Notes under the pieces: model-generated | The model's database searches: none | Told to the model about the DNA's origin: nothing | Seen by the model: the letters and a program-made list of their open reading frames with translations, nothing else | In this document: piece after piece, positions 1 through 11,343 of the stretch | Position numbering within the stretch: position 1 is the first letter of the stretch | How the letters are laid out: every line of letters begins with the position of its first letter | Made by a program: the position numbers and the translations under genes | Source: Xenopus tropicalis | Taxonomy: Eukaryota; Chordata; Amphibia; Anura; Pipidae | Direction: 5' to 3' | Length of the DNA stretch: 64,000 nt | Assembly (NCBI RefSeq): GCF_000004195.4 | Contig: NC_030683.2 | Location: 91,514,393-91,578,392, forward strand

Positions 1-48
1 CCCTACAGGAAGCCAGGTGATCTCTATTTAAAGAAACAGTAAAGAAAT

Positions 49-69
49 AATGATGATGATGATGATGAT
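49..69 (+). repeat. (ATG)n microsatellite
   Basis: About seven tandem copies of the trinucleotide TGA/ATG are visible directly. It lies at the edge of the CpG-rich segment and is not part of a visible reading frame. Confidence 0.85.
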
Positions 70-180
70 GGGAGCTAGGAAGCTAGGACACCGGACACTT
101 GATACACACACGTATAGAAAGAAAATACCTGAGTCAGCCTGTCCCTTACCTGCAATACTGATACACACACTTCCTTTTAG

Positions 181-357
181 CTCGGCTTCTCCACTGAGCC
201 CGATCAGCTACTCCCGGCCGTAACTCCAGCCGATATCCCCACCCCCCGGTGTAACACGGAATCGGAGGACGAACATTACGGAGCCGAGAGGGAGGAGATA
301 CAGGAGGCGTCACTGGACAGCGGATACGAGAGGGTTAATAAGTACCAGCTCGTCTAA
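181..357 (+). CDS. possible 3'-terminal coding exon of an unidentified plus-strand gene
   Basis: A 58-codon open frame runs from a plausible acceptor (pyrimidine-rich ...CCTTTTAG, ending at 180) to a TAA at 355-357. The translation is acidic and low in hydrophobics, with SEDEHYG in the middle and an end reading SGYERVNKYQLV, which looks like a disordered C-terminus. The other two plus frames and all three minus frames have stops here. Against it, the segment is GC-rich, so a run this long without a stop is not very rare, and the same DNA looks like the first exon of a minus-strand gene. I do not recognise the protein. Confidence 0.28.
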   Translation, partial: LGFSTEPDQLLPAVTPADIPTPRCNTESEDEHYGAEREEIQEASLDSGYERVNKYQLV

Positions 358-720
358 CCCTGTCACAGTGCAACAACTCCAAGCATCCCCTCACACCTGC
401 GCACACTGACCCGCCTCTTTAGTTGCCAAATTCCTGGCGCTACCAAACAGTTGCCTGTCAGCGCCGCTGGCAAACAACTCCCCGGCTAAAACTCAAGAGT
501 CTCTCCTTGCGAAGCACTTCGGACTCTCGAAACATGGCGGAGTAAACTGGGTGTTAGTGGCAGCCAATAGCAGAGCTCTCCGATAGCTCTCCAGCAAATC
601 GCGTGCTCGTATTGAAAATACAGTGTCCAATTACACAGGCCGGCCAAAGGTTAGCTGTCCAATGCAAGACGAATGTTAATTACCTGCCGCAGGACTCAAG
701 GGATTAACCAATAGGGACAA

Positions 721-2083
721 AGGAGATTACACCTGCAGCCAGTCATACACTGGGAAAGGGAAGCAAGGCTATAAACCTGTAACTGAGTAACAGGATGGAT
801 TGTAGGGAGCTGTCACTATTCTGAAGGAATGTGCGCGTTTATTGTTGAGTCACAGTGCATTGCTGATTGTGGAATTCACCTGTTGTAATAAAACATTACC
901 TGGGCGTGTACAAAAAGGAGCGCTAGTGTGAAAATATGCATGACCATTAGTAATTATACAATAAAAGAACGGAAACGCTGTAAATAGTCACTGAGATGCT
1001 CTTGGCTGGCAGGTTGCTCTGCGAAACTCAATTTCGTTTCTTAAACGTCGTGATAAGTGTGCGTGTAAAGGTTTTAACAGCTGCTCACTAGTATTAACAA
1101 CATTATAAAATGGTTCCAACTATAACCAAAATATTGGAGGTTAGACTCCTAACAAAGGGCCAAACTTGTCTCTGTGGTATTCTGTTCTTTCCATGCCTAA
1201 TTGCCTATTATGATGCTAAAACTTATAGCGTTCGATATAGTAAATGGCAGTTCTTAGTATATCTTTCCTGTATGATTCACATGGAAAAGTATCTGTGAGG
1301 AAGTAAGTGCTCTAAAGGTGTTATAGTGTAGAGTGCAGTAGCCTTATTATTAATATTAATAAAGTGCATAACATTGTTCAGGAAAAAACCAGTAATCCAT
1401 AGAGAAGGAAAGTGCTTGTGCCTGGTATTTATTCTGAATGTGCTAAATTCAAATAACATTTTCAAATTCAAGTTAATATGCAATGTTTTGAAAAAATGCC
1501 GGATTGAGGTTGAGTTTGGTAGAGTTAAAGAAAATTTACACTTTAGTAAATATGCTTCCATATGTCTTATAACTCTTCAAGTTACCTGTGTGGCATTGAT
1601 TTGTCATCTACGCATCTACATTAAAATTTGGTGAAACAGGTTAGTGACCACTCCGAGGAAACATTATTTTTATTGGATAGAGCTAATCACTGATGCATTG
1701 CTATGTGTTACTGCCTACATAAATATTTGTCCAGTGTTTAGTACATAAGCTCAGGTGAGTTTTGTGGCACACTATAAAGCAGGGCTCGAAGTAGGGGCAC
1801 CTGCCTATTGCACAATGGTAGGGGCCGATAGGCCTCTCATCCCCCCCCCCCCCCTCCAGTGTTTGTCAGCGCGAGTTCCCCTCCGGGACATCACCACATG
1901 GGCAAGGTGGCCCAGTTACAAAGCCAATAGATGAGATACTAATGCAGAGGGTAATGCAAGGAGTGAAAGCCTGGTGTATTGGTCACAATAACTGCATACT
2001 TTGCCTGATGTTGGGTATGTTTTGCTTGCAGAATGTCAGGGTATCAACAGTAAAATATGGTGGATCATTTGTATAGGTTTAGG
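721..2083. other. intergenic, no gene seen
   Basis: AT-rich DNA with only short open frames that lack splice context or recognisable domains. A run of 14 C lies at 1841-1854. Nothing else could be supported. Confidence 0.6.
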
Positions 2084-2391
2084 CAGTGATCCCCAACCAG
2101 TGGCTTGTGAGCAACATGTTGCTCACCAACCCCTTGGATGTTGCTCTCAGTGCCCCCAAACCAGGTAGTTATTTTTGAATTCCTGACTTGGTGGCAAGTT
2201 TTGGTTGAATAAAAACAAGATTTACTCCCAAATAAAGCCCCCTGTAAGCTGACAGTGTGCATAGAAGCTATCTAATAGCCAATATTAGCCCTTATTTGGC
2301 ACCTCCATGAACTTTTATGATGCTTGTGTTGCTCTCCAAGTCTTTTTACATTTGACTGTGGCTCACGAGTAAGAAAGGTTGGGGACCCCTG
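2084..2391. mobile_element. hAT-type MITE with 8-bp target duplication (family A)
   Basis: The ends are inverted: CAGTGATCCCCAACC at the left and GGTTGGGGACCCCTG at the right, each followed inward by a GCTC.CGAG-like subterminal motif. The flanks are ggtttagg (2076-2083) and tgtttagg (2392-2399), an 8-bp duplication with one mismatch, as expected for hAT elements. There is no transposase frame, so it is non-autonomous. Related copies lie at 4484-4746 and 13232 onward. Confidence 0.8.
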
Positions 2392-2399
2392 TGTTTAGG

Positions 2400-4254
2400 G
2401 AACCTTTTTCTCCTAGCCTGTTTAGCACATAGCAGCATAGCATAATTGTAGGTACCTGTCTCGGATTGGTTTTACCCAAAGTTGCCCTTTTCACCGTTAT
2501 TCATTATTTGAAAATAATTGAATTACCAGTAGTCTCACAGAATATAATGTGAGGTCCCAAAGGGGTGTTTTTACAGCAGACACTTTTCTATCATTGTACC
2601 CATCCAATCTACTTCTAGGGCCTTATGGCAAAAAGGCACACAGCTTTACCCAAGGAGACACAATGGGAGTTCTGAAAAAAGGCTTCTCCCATATTGGGAC
2701 CCAGAGGTGAGGATTCCAATGGGAAAGAATCTAGTCCTTGATGTCATGGTTGCATGAGAGTCAATAACCAATTAATAATTAAGTTTAATAGATGGATCAA
2801 AGGTGTATCCATTAAAAGCACACAACTGGTGCTGCAGAAAAACTGAGAGAAATATAAATAAAAATCATGTTGCCAAGGTTATTCTTTACAAGAGTTGTTT
2901 CCACATGAGTTTCTATTCAGATGCACAGTCTCAATAGTCCATCAAATTATTTATATAATCAATAAAAACATAGTTTACTTTTTATTGACATTGGAAAAAT
3001 ATTTAGGTAATGTATCATTGTTTTATTATTCTGGGAATTATGCCATTTCATATAAAGAATGTGTTCAAAGTACAGTTGACTTACTTGACATTAGTCAATC
3101 TTTCTTATCTCTGTGTTTATTGCACTGGTTTTCAAGACAATTCAAAAGAGATACACAATTTCTGGTTTTCTGCTATTTTTGTCTGGTTTTTCACAAAAAT
3201 TATTCCTTCTGCTTGTGTCCTTCAATGAGCATTATGTAGGTGTTATAATTCTTATACAAACTTCTCTGTGCTTTTGTATTTCTTTCATCCTTTCCTTGTC
3301 ATTCCTATTCTCGCGTCACTACCTTCAATCTAATAAAAAATTATTTAATTTATATGACAGAGCCTAGGAGCTGTAATGTGGAAGGTTAAAATTATTGTTA
3401 TGAAAAGCAGCTTCTATAAAAAAAATCCAGCAACCAAATCCAGCAATTAACTGCTAAAAAAATGACAACACTGTTTAAAACAAAAATAAGTAATCCGTGG
3501 TACCCATTCGACAGATGGAGAAATGGGAAATGTAATAAATATTCAGTGGTCACTGTGCCTATATTAATTATACAGCTAAGGCGGGAAGCAAGCCTAGACA
3601 CATTATAAGGCACAGTGATCATAGGAGCTGGAGTTTGCCATCCGGAATGGAAGTGAAAGTCATCTGCAATATCTTAAAATTTATACAAAATTAGGATGAT
3701 GCTTTTTAGAAAGGTGCAGTACTAACACTATTAACACAACATGCTCCTTTAAGCACCAATGAACACCAATGCCTACTTCAGCCTGAGTCAGGGTTCCATC
3801 GGTTGGTAGCATTAACAGCGGCAACTGACTTGTAGTGAATCAAAGGCTAATAAACACCATGCTGTCACATTAATAGAACAATCTTTGCCACATATATAGT
3901 TAACAAAAAATGTGCAGCTGAAGAGATAGTCACATCAGAATCAACCCTCTGCTGATCCTTCACTTCTGCATAGTGCTGGGGGGGGGGGTCAGTGACCCCT
4001 ATATAATCACTTCAGTTGCTTGTAATTTCCTGTCAGTCTGACATTGCTTCCTGTGCCTCTGACAGAGTGCTGAAAATCTAACATAACAGTATGCTAGATT
4101 TGTGATATGTTTGGCTATGCTATTGCAAGTGAAAAATTAACCAGTGACCTTTCAATTTATGCAACTACAAAATATTTACTCATATACTACTTAATATTAG
4201 TTAAAAAATATATATATATGTATTTCAATCCATTAAAGACAGTAGCCACCCCAT
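2400..4254. other. intergenic, no gene seen
   Basis: AT-rich sequence with several overlapping short open frames around 2895-3367. They overlap in different phases, have no conserved motif and no splice context, and are read as chance. A run of 11 G lies at about 3978-3988. Confidence 0.55.
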
Positions 4255-5067
4255 AGATCTAGCCTAAGTACAGAGACATGCAACTAACTGGTAAAGGGGA
4301 TGGAAGATTTAAACTATGAGGTTAGACTATCAAGGTTGGGGTTGAATTTTCTAGAAAGAAGGTACTTGCGAGGGGACATAATTACTCTGTACAAGTACAT
4401 TAGAGATGATTATTGACAGTTAGGGGATGTTCTTTTCCCATAAAAAGGATCAGCGCACCAGAGTCCACCTTTTTAGATTAGAGCAATGTTCCACAACCAG
4501 TGGCTCATGAGCAACATGTTGCTCCCAGTGGCCTCAAAGCAGGTGCTTATTTTTGAATTTCTGGTAAGGAGGCAAGTTTTGGCTGCATAAAAACCCAGTA
4601 TAATGCCAGACAGAGCCTTCTGTATGCTGCCAGTCCAATTATAGCTCTTATTGGCACCCCTAAGAACCTTTTTCATGCTTTTGTTGCTCCCCAACACTTT
4701 TTCCATTTAAATGTGGCTCACGGGTATAAAAGGTTGGGTATCCCTGGATTAGAGGAACAGAACTTTCATTTGGAGCAGTGAAGGTGTATTTTCACGGTGA
4801 CGGCAGTGAGGGTGTGGAATGTGCTTCCGAGTGATGTTGTGGTGGCAGGTTATGCCTTTAAGAGGGGCCTGGATGATTTCATGAACAAGCATAATATCCA
4901 AGGCTATTATGATACTAAAATCTACAATTAGTTTTGATGTTGGTATATATAGTTTATGTATGGGTGTATAGATAGGTCAGTATAAGTTTATATGTGTGCT
5001 GGGTTCACTTAAAACGGTTAAACTTTGGCCTTTTTTCAATCCAACTTAACTATATAACTATGTAATG
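4255..5067 (+). mobile_element. degenerate retroelement 3' portion, split by a hAT MITE
   Basis: The sequence resembles a common frog interspersed repeat whose 3' end is a short tandem tail: TAACTATATAACTATGTAATG at about 5047-5067. Such microsatellite-like tails are typical of non-LTR retroelements of the CR1/L2 type, but I cannot fix the family. The body is interrupted at 4484-4746 by a hAT MITE, and removing that insert rejoins the sequence across gattagag. No intact frame remains. Confidence 0.5.
4484..4746. mobile_element. hAT MITE (family A) inserted in an older repeat
   Basis: This is the same family as 2084-2391 (starts CAATGTTCCACAACC, ends GGTTGGGTATCCCTG). It is flanked by a perfect 8-bp duplication, gattagag, at 4476-4483 and 4747-4754. 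The host sequence on either side is one continuous older retroelement, so the relative age is clear: the MITE is younger. Confidence 0.85.
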
Positions 5068-5516
5068 GGCAAGTTGGAACAAAGTCATCAAGTTCACGTC
5101 TGTGAATCTTGCAGGAAAAGAAACTAAATAACTACAATTCTGTAATTTCCCCTATTCTACTTTACTTGATATTGAAATATAGAGAGTAGTTGGGGTATGT
5201 CCTTGCTCACTTACTCCTTGAAAAATAGTAGGAAGCTTATAGTGCTGGCCACTGAGTCATGATTGGTAGCTGCCGGTTAAATCTATTCTTGCCATGGAAT
5301 TTTGAACCACTATCTAGTATGCTTGGCGTGCTGTGTAAGATCAAATACAGTAGGGCACATTATCTCAATTTTTGCTTTCTTATCACCTACTGTCATTGTT
5401 CAGCTATCACCAAACGCCTCTATGTACATGTTAAAGGGCTAGTAACACAAGGAACAAGGAAATGAAAATGCACTGTAATGTTCCCTTAAAGGGGTTTGTT
5501 TATGTTTAAATAATCT

Positions 5517-6329
5517 TTAATGGGGAACTATCAATGAAAGGGAATCTGCTTGACTTGGCTCATCTCTGACAGGCAACTTGTGTTCTGAGCAGAGAGGAGT
5601 GGGCATGATCCAACCATTCTTGACTGACACCTAAATTTCAGCTCCCACCTGCCCATCTTTCCTGTTTGATAGAAGAAGACTTTGAAGAAGGTCTAAAAAT
5701 TCAACCCAATTCTCCCTTACATTGTCTGACACATCATTGTCTTCTCACTCACCTGAGTCACTAACAAACACCTAACCTTTATTTATCACTTGCTTTTTTG
5801 AGCAGCAGCAATCAAGATATTTGGCACAAAGGCACTGCAATTTGAAGCATACATGCCAAGTGTTTCCTATAACACTACAATTTACCTTTTGTGTAACTTA
5901 TAAATAAATATTGTTGGAACAATAACATGTGCTACTGTTTGTGCAAAAAAATTGTAGTCACTCTTTATATACATGCAATTATATACAATAAGCTGCTTTA
6001 CTGTTATATATACAAATGTAGCTTCACCAGCACCCAGCCCAGCCCCCCTTTTACTTTCCCTTTGCACATGTTTACTGTTGAGGGGTGTGGCCTCATGACA
6101 TGCCACAGCAAATCAGCTTTCTCTCTGCTCTGTCACTCACATTTCTGCATCACTGACACAGACCCGGGAGACAGAGATTCTGGCGGGTGAGGGATGGGAG
6201 GCTGCTTTAATAATTAGCCATAACTTTGTAACAGTGCAAAGTTTTCAAAAGCTATAAATTGTCAAAATGTTTTTCTAAACTATATATTTTTTATATTATA
6301 AAAAAAATGTCATGATAGTTGCCCTTTAA
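5517..6329. mobile_element. TTAA-flanked MITE, Kolobok/T2-like
   Basis: The left end is TTAATGGGGAACTATC and the right end is GATAGTTGCCCTTTAA, which are inverted copies of each other with TTAA at the outer edge. About 813 bp with no transposase frame. TTAA target sites and TTAAAGG-type ends are established for the frog T2 (Kolobok) MITEs; piggyBac derivation is the alternative. Confidence 0.65.
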
Positions 6330-6600
6330 GTATGTTATAGAAAGGCCTATTCTAAACTACTTGTCAATCGTTTGGTATTTTTTTATTTTTATAGTTATCA
6401 AGCTGTAAGGGTCACTGATCCCAACAACCAAAAAACAGAATGACTGTGAAGTTTTATTTTTTATGAAACAGCACGATGGTTTATAAATAACTTTTCCAAT
6501 GCTTATTACAAATATGCTAATTAAGTTCAAAGTATAAACTTCAATTTGCCACACTTCAATTTGTAAATTCAGCTGGGGCATGTTGCCATGCTCTGCAGGT
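6326..6600 (+). mobile_element. partial copy of the MITE seen as outer layer at 16317-17690
   Basis: Starts CTTTAAGTATGTTATAG and continues with a GGTCACTGATCCC block at about 6410-6422. The same order of blocks occurs at 16800-16833 plus 17302-17400. The 3' part is missing. It abuts the right TTAA end of the preceding MITE. Confidence 0.45.
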
Positions 6601-6619
6601 TCAAAACGAGGAGCTGATT

Positions 6620-6905
6620 TTAAAGGAACAGTTCAATGTAAAAATAAAAATGGGCAAATTAGATAGACTGCACAAAATAAAAAATGTTTTCAATATAGTT
6701 GGGCAAAAATGTAATCTATAAAGGCTGGAGTGGGCAGATGTCAAATGTAATGGCCAGAACTCAACTAAGCTCTTTAAGCTGTTAGCAGTCAGTAGCCAAT
6801 CAGTGACTTGTGGGGGGAGGGGGGCATATGGGACATAACTGTTCAGTTAGTTTGCATTTGATTCTGAGCTGCGTACTATAACACTAGTCCAGAGAGGACA
6901 ACTGT
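6620..6905 (+). mobile_element. left half of a palindromic TTAA MITE
   Basis: Begins TTAAAGGAACAGTTCAATG, a typical frog TTAAAGG-type terminus, and runs through a GTGGGGGGAGGGGGGC block near 6810. I see no matching right arm, so it looks truncated near 6905. Confidence 0.5.
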
Positions 6906-8565
6906 AGAAGAACCAAATTTCTGGTTTAAAAACACTGTATGCTGGCTAATGCACACTGTTTTTATATTTATTTACCCCCTTTTGACACTGTAAGTTCCTG
7001 ATGCCAGGTACAATCATAATCCCTGTACCCCTGAAGCTATGCCTTTCCTTATTATTTAGACCATGCATTATCAAGAAAAGTATTCTGTAGATAAGTCCTC
7101 TAAAATACGTTATATAAGCTGGGTCACCAATAAAACAGCAGTATGGTTAATTCACCTTTCCGTCTCTACCACTCATCCTCTTTCTTCTTGCATAGAAATG
7201 TGGCTGACTACTGCAGGAGTTTTAGAGAAAAAAAGTTAGATTAAGGAAGAATGTGGTAATAGCAGTGTGCATAGGGTAATTTTTAGCACTTTGTAGCTCA
7301 ATGGGAGGCAAACAAAAACACTCAAAATTACCCCTAATTTCATGGAGTGGCAATAGCCTACAAAGTATGGTGCCAAGTAAGAGGTGCTTAATTTAAGTGC
7401 TACATTTTGAGCAATAAGTGCCTGTCATTTGACAGCATGGGCACTTGCAAGTAATTTTGTCAACTACAAAGCTACAAAAAAATAGGGCGACAAAACGCTT
7501 AAAATGAATCTGTGTGCCAGCAACCCTACTGGGATTAAAATCTAGGTCTATTTTTATTCTTGCTTTATCTCATAAACCACTAGCTAGGCTAGAATATCAG
7601 ACAGATCTTGGTGAAATTAAAATTTTTAGACTGCTATCCTAGCTGCACCACAGAAGTTTAGGTAAATTATTCCATCAGGACTATTTAAACACTTCTCATC
7701 TATATTTATGGTTGCTTGAGCACTGAGGTAGGGAACCTAGATATTGCCATGTGTTTGCGCTCACAAGAGGTGATTCAGTACTTGCTTTGCCTGGTTCTGA
7801 TGGGCTGGCTGGGTTCTGTGCTGCTTGATTGAATGACCACCACATTTGGCCTCATCTGCTGGATATCACTGTAGCTTCCTTTGTTCTTGGTCTTTCTTTT
7901 GTCAGTTTTCACCTTAGAATACCTTTCTCACCTTCAGAATACCTTTTTCACTAACATCTTCAGAGTCCAACAATAGCCTCTCCCATTCAGATTCCATTAA
8001 TTCCTTCACATCATCAGCCTTTATTTCAGTTCCAGCCATTCGATTTTATTACTGTTCTGTTTGCTACTGTTCTCCACCCAAAACCTTTCAGACATTCTTC
8101 AGTCAAGCTTAGAAGCAAGATAATATGAAGGATTGAGGCAAGAAAGGTAGTAGGGTCAAAATATTGGGAAAAGTGAAAAGAATGTAGGAAAAGCAGTTTG
8201 ATAAAGAGAAAAGAATGAGAGACGATGATGGTATTTGGGCCTTTTGACTACTACGTTTACAGATGGATTTATAAATGAAAGTGCAATACTGAGTGCTCAT
8301 CTCATTAAGGTTACAATATTAAGCTCCCCAGTTGCTGTAAGGTGGGTAGCCAAAGTTATTTACCTTGCACATATTCTAGGAAGGTTCACAGCAAAAGGCT
8401 TAACTTTATTATCATGGTACAGTTTATTTACCATAAGCATTCACTGGAACTATCATGTGTGGCTGAAAAATGGCAGAAAAGAATGACTGACATTGTTATT
8501 ATACTTGGTTCCATACATAGAAGTTTTAGGATCTGCCATCATATTAAGAATAGAATATTTTCATA

Positions 8566-8569
<4 letters not shown>
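6906..8569. other. intergenic, no gene seen
   Basis: AT-rich, no domain-bearing frame and no clear repeat ends. Short open frames near 8109-8300 and 8235-8566 are low-complexity, and the latter run into the (AT)n tract. Confidence 0.55.

Positions 8570-8642
<73 letters not shown>
8570..8642. repeat. (AT)n microsatellite, about 36 copies
   Basis: An uninterrupted alternating AT tract of about 72 bp is seen directly. It creates artificial Tyr-Ile repeat frames on both strands. It is self-complementary and could extrude a cruciform. Confidence 0.97.
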
Positions 8643-8646
<4 letters not shown>

Positions 8647-9617
8647 AATGCTATCAGTCAGAACCAAGTAAGCACAATACCAAGCATTTTTCTTCAGGGC
8701 AGAGAATAGGAAAGGGCAGACAAATACTGTTTTAAATAACATTAACATTTACAAAAAAACTCTAAAACCATTGAAAATGCCTAATAATGTAAACTGAGAA
8801 GTTCCTTAGCATTACATTCTCTTTAATTATGGAAAACATGTTTGGGTAAGTTCCCTTTAAAGGTTTTAGATCATTTGAAACATCAGGGCACATAATAAAT
8901 GCAATCAGTGCATCCCTTCAAGCTAAATTTTTTAAATCCATCCTAGTTTTTAATATGGTCGAGCAAACTAAGGTTAAAATGTCATTGCTTTCTATAGGTA
9001 AATCTGTACTCCAAGGGCAATGTTACACACAGGAGCAGATTTATCAAAATTCAACTTGAAAAAATTATGAAAACAAAACTTCTTGAACACTAGCTTCTTT
9101 ATGTAAAAAATGCAACATAATATTCCCATACCTGATTCTTTCACACTGCGGGAATCAAATTGTTCCATTCTTTTTCATTGAGGCTAAAAAACTTGAATGT
9201 TTTAGTAACTGGGAAAATAAATAAAGTTAGAGATAATTCTTAATGATTTCTATTGAATCTTGCACCACTTCATAAAAAAAACAATTACATTCATTGGTGT
9301 AGCATATTTCCCACCTCTCCTGTTAATGGCTAGCACAGTTGTACACTTATGGACCACATACTGTATAGCAGTAAAGAAAGGTTGCTTGTACCAGGGCATT
9401 CAATGGTTTACTGAAGACACAAGTGCCAGGCCTGCTATGCCAAAGATCAGACCTGCAGACTAAGTAGGAAGCAGAAATAGGGACACTGGAATAGGCAGGG
9501 TAGGTACAGGAAACAGGTAATGAAACAGGCTGCCTAGGTAGGCACAAGCAGACAGACAAGCCTTACAAAAAAGTTCAATAGCAAGTTTAAAAAATTAATG
9601 GTCTAGGGCAGGTAGCA
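8643..9617. other. intergenic, no gene seen
   Basis: AT-rich DNA. The block around 9034-9075 (GCAGATTTATCAAAATTC) resembles the terminus of the GGGGCAnATTTAyTAA-type MITEs found elsewhere here, but no partner end was identified. Confidence 0.5.
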
Positions 9618-10263
9618 TTAAAGGACACGTAAACCCCATACACAAAAATGTAATCAGTGAACAGCCTCTTTGAAATCTTTCAATACCTGCCACACTGGTT
9701 GTCCAGAGGTTAATAGTAAGGCTGCAACATCTCCTTAATCACTTCGATTTCCGTCTCCTCCTGTAACCCACTCGGCCCCCTCCCTCAGGAATTTGCTTTG
9801 GCTGTTGGCTTGTGGGCATGCTCAGTTGTTCTAAGCTCAGATTACTAAACACGCCCCCCCAGTCTAGCAGCCAGTGAAGAGATGGTATTGCTGGTTCCCA
9901 TAGAAACTCAGCTCTAGCCGTCTGCTTCAATTTTTTTCTCCTGAGCTCAGCTTTACCATTACAGTGCTCAAACAAAGCAGAACTTTTATCAGAGACAGTT
10001 CTGCCTGTGTAAGCCTGTATTCTTGATGAAATGTATGCTGTATAAAGGTCTGTGTGTGTGTGCTGTTTGCAGATTTAACTGTATCTGATTATGTATCAGA
10101 GGAAAAATGGCCACGCGTTGAAAGCTGCTATTTGCTTTAGGAAAATGTGATGGTACTGGCAAGCGGAGGGGATATATGTAGTACAAATGACGCCATTTAG
10201 GTGGGGAAGACGTGCCCAACTGATATACATTGTAGGCAAATGTAGGCTTTACATGTCCTTTAA
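9618..10263. mobile_element. TTAA-flanked MITE
   Basis: Left end TTAAAGGACACGTAAACC and right end GGCTTTACATGTCCTTTAA are inverted with few mismatches, with TTAA at both edges. About 646 bp, no transposase; it belongs with the Kolobok/T2-like group. Confidence 0.7.
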
Positions 10264-11005
10264 GAAGTATCAGGAACAAGGTCAAAGTAATTACCAGTTA
10301 GTAGTGGAGAAGTCTGTTTACAAAGAAACTGTGATGTGCACCTACCAACATCATTTGCATCAGTGTAGGTTTAAAATATTTGCATTTCACTCTAGTTGTG
10401 CCAGGCTCCATAGCAATCCTGGAGTGACCAATATGGACCTAACCACACATTCAATACGCTGCCACTCAGAAAATCAGCATACAATTTAGCTGTAAATAAT
10501 TAAATACTTAAATGTGTACATAAATAAGTATGTAATATGCCATTTTACTCACTTCATACATTTTCAGTTCACCAAAATCCCTGATATATTTTTTTCAATC
10601 TTTACTCTTTCACATCTGCTGTATTCACTTATGTAAATGTTAAACTTTGTACATCGACATTAACAAAATATAAAGAAGCTGATGGGCAGGACAAAAAAGC
10701 AGTAATTTCTTCAATGCTTTGGACATTGTTAAAGGTTTATTATTAGAAATTAAAATCTGAAAATATATTTAAATATAATTTCAATTATACCGTCAATGTG
10801 ATCCAAAGGGCCAAATGATCGGATCAAGCCGTTATTGCCCACCTTAAGGTGGACACATCAGGGAATGATCTGCTCACCAAATAAGCCCATGTTTATGTGT
10901 ATGGCTTAACGCCACTGACTCACTGCAGATCCATGTGTTGTTCAGGAGGGCCACCAGCTCTACATTCTGTTAAACTTTTGCTCTGGCCATATTCATGTTC
11001 TAAAG
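10264..11005. other. intergenic, no gene seen
   Basis: No supported gene or repeat boundary. The last 8 bp (10998-11005) are the left target duplication of the following hAT element. Confidence 0.55.
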
Positions 11006-11335
11006 CAGCGTTTTTCAACCACTGTTCCGCGGCACACTAGTGTGCCGCGAGATGTTGCCTGGTGTGCCGTAGGCAGGGCACCAATGTACTAGGGGGGCAC
11101 TGCTCTTGGCACCAATGTACTAGGGGGGCACTGCTGCTGGGCACCAATGTACTAGGGGGGCACTGCTCTTGGCACCAATGTACTAGGGGGCACTGCTGCT
11201 GGGCACCAATGTACTAGGGGGGCACTGCTGCTGGGCACAGAGTTAAATTTTTTAACATTTTCTAATGGTGGTGTGCCTCGTGATTTTTTTCATGAAACAA
11301 GTGTGCCTTTGCCCAAAAAAGGTTGAAAATCACTG
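11006..11335. mobile_element. hAT-type MITE with internal tandem repeat (family B)
   Basis: Ends CAGCGTTTTTCAACCACTG and GGTTGAAAATCACTG are inverted. They are flanked by a perfect 8-bp duplication, ttctaaag, at 10998-11005 and 11336-11343. The interior holds a short minisatellite (11076-11238). Subterminal blocks repeat GTGTGCCGCG / GTGTGCCTCG. No transposase frame is present. Confidence 0.85.
11076..11238 (+). repeat. minisatellite inside a hAT MITE, about 4 copies
   Basis: Alternating units of about 38-41 bp, each built from GGCACCAATGTACTAGGGGG followed by GCACTGCTCTT or GCACTGCTGCTGG. Copies differ by one or two G and by the CTCTT/CTGCTGG ending, giving a two-unit alternation. Confidence 0.9.
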
Positions 11336-11343
11336 TTCTAAAG

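Larger units (their letters stand above)
1..720 (-). promoter_or_regulatory. CpG-rich promoter-like segment, probably for a minus-strand gene off the left edge
   Basis: This is the only CpG-rich stretch outside repeats. Four CCAAT boxes lie at 564-568, 627-631, 659-663 and 708-712, and a YY1-type site (CCGCCATGTT on the minus strand) lies at 531-540. On the minus strand a strong splice donor, GCAG|GTAAGG, ends a possible first exon at 150. CCAAT boxes 30-180 bp upstream of a start near 530, followed by a donor, fit a minus-strand housekeeping-type promoter with a first exon of about 380 bp. That exon would be non-coding, because the minus-strand ATGs I traced (near 534, 385 and 274) all meet stops before the donor. 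Direction and gene identity are inferences; the rest of the gene is outside the window. Confidence 0.45.

Noticed and set aside
8493..8748. Frames with a Tyr-Ile repeat
   Set aside because: They are a translation of the (AT)n microsatellite on both strands.
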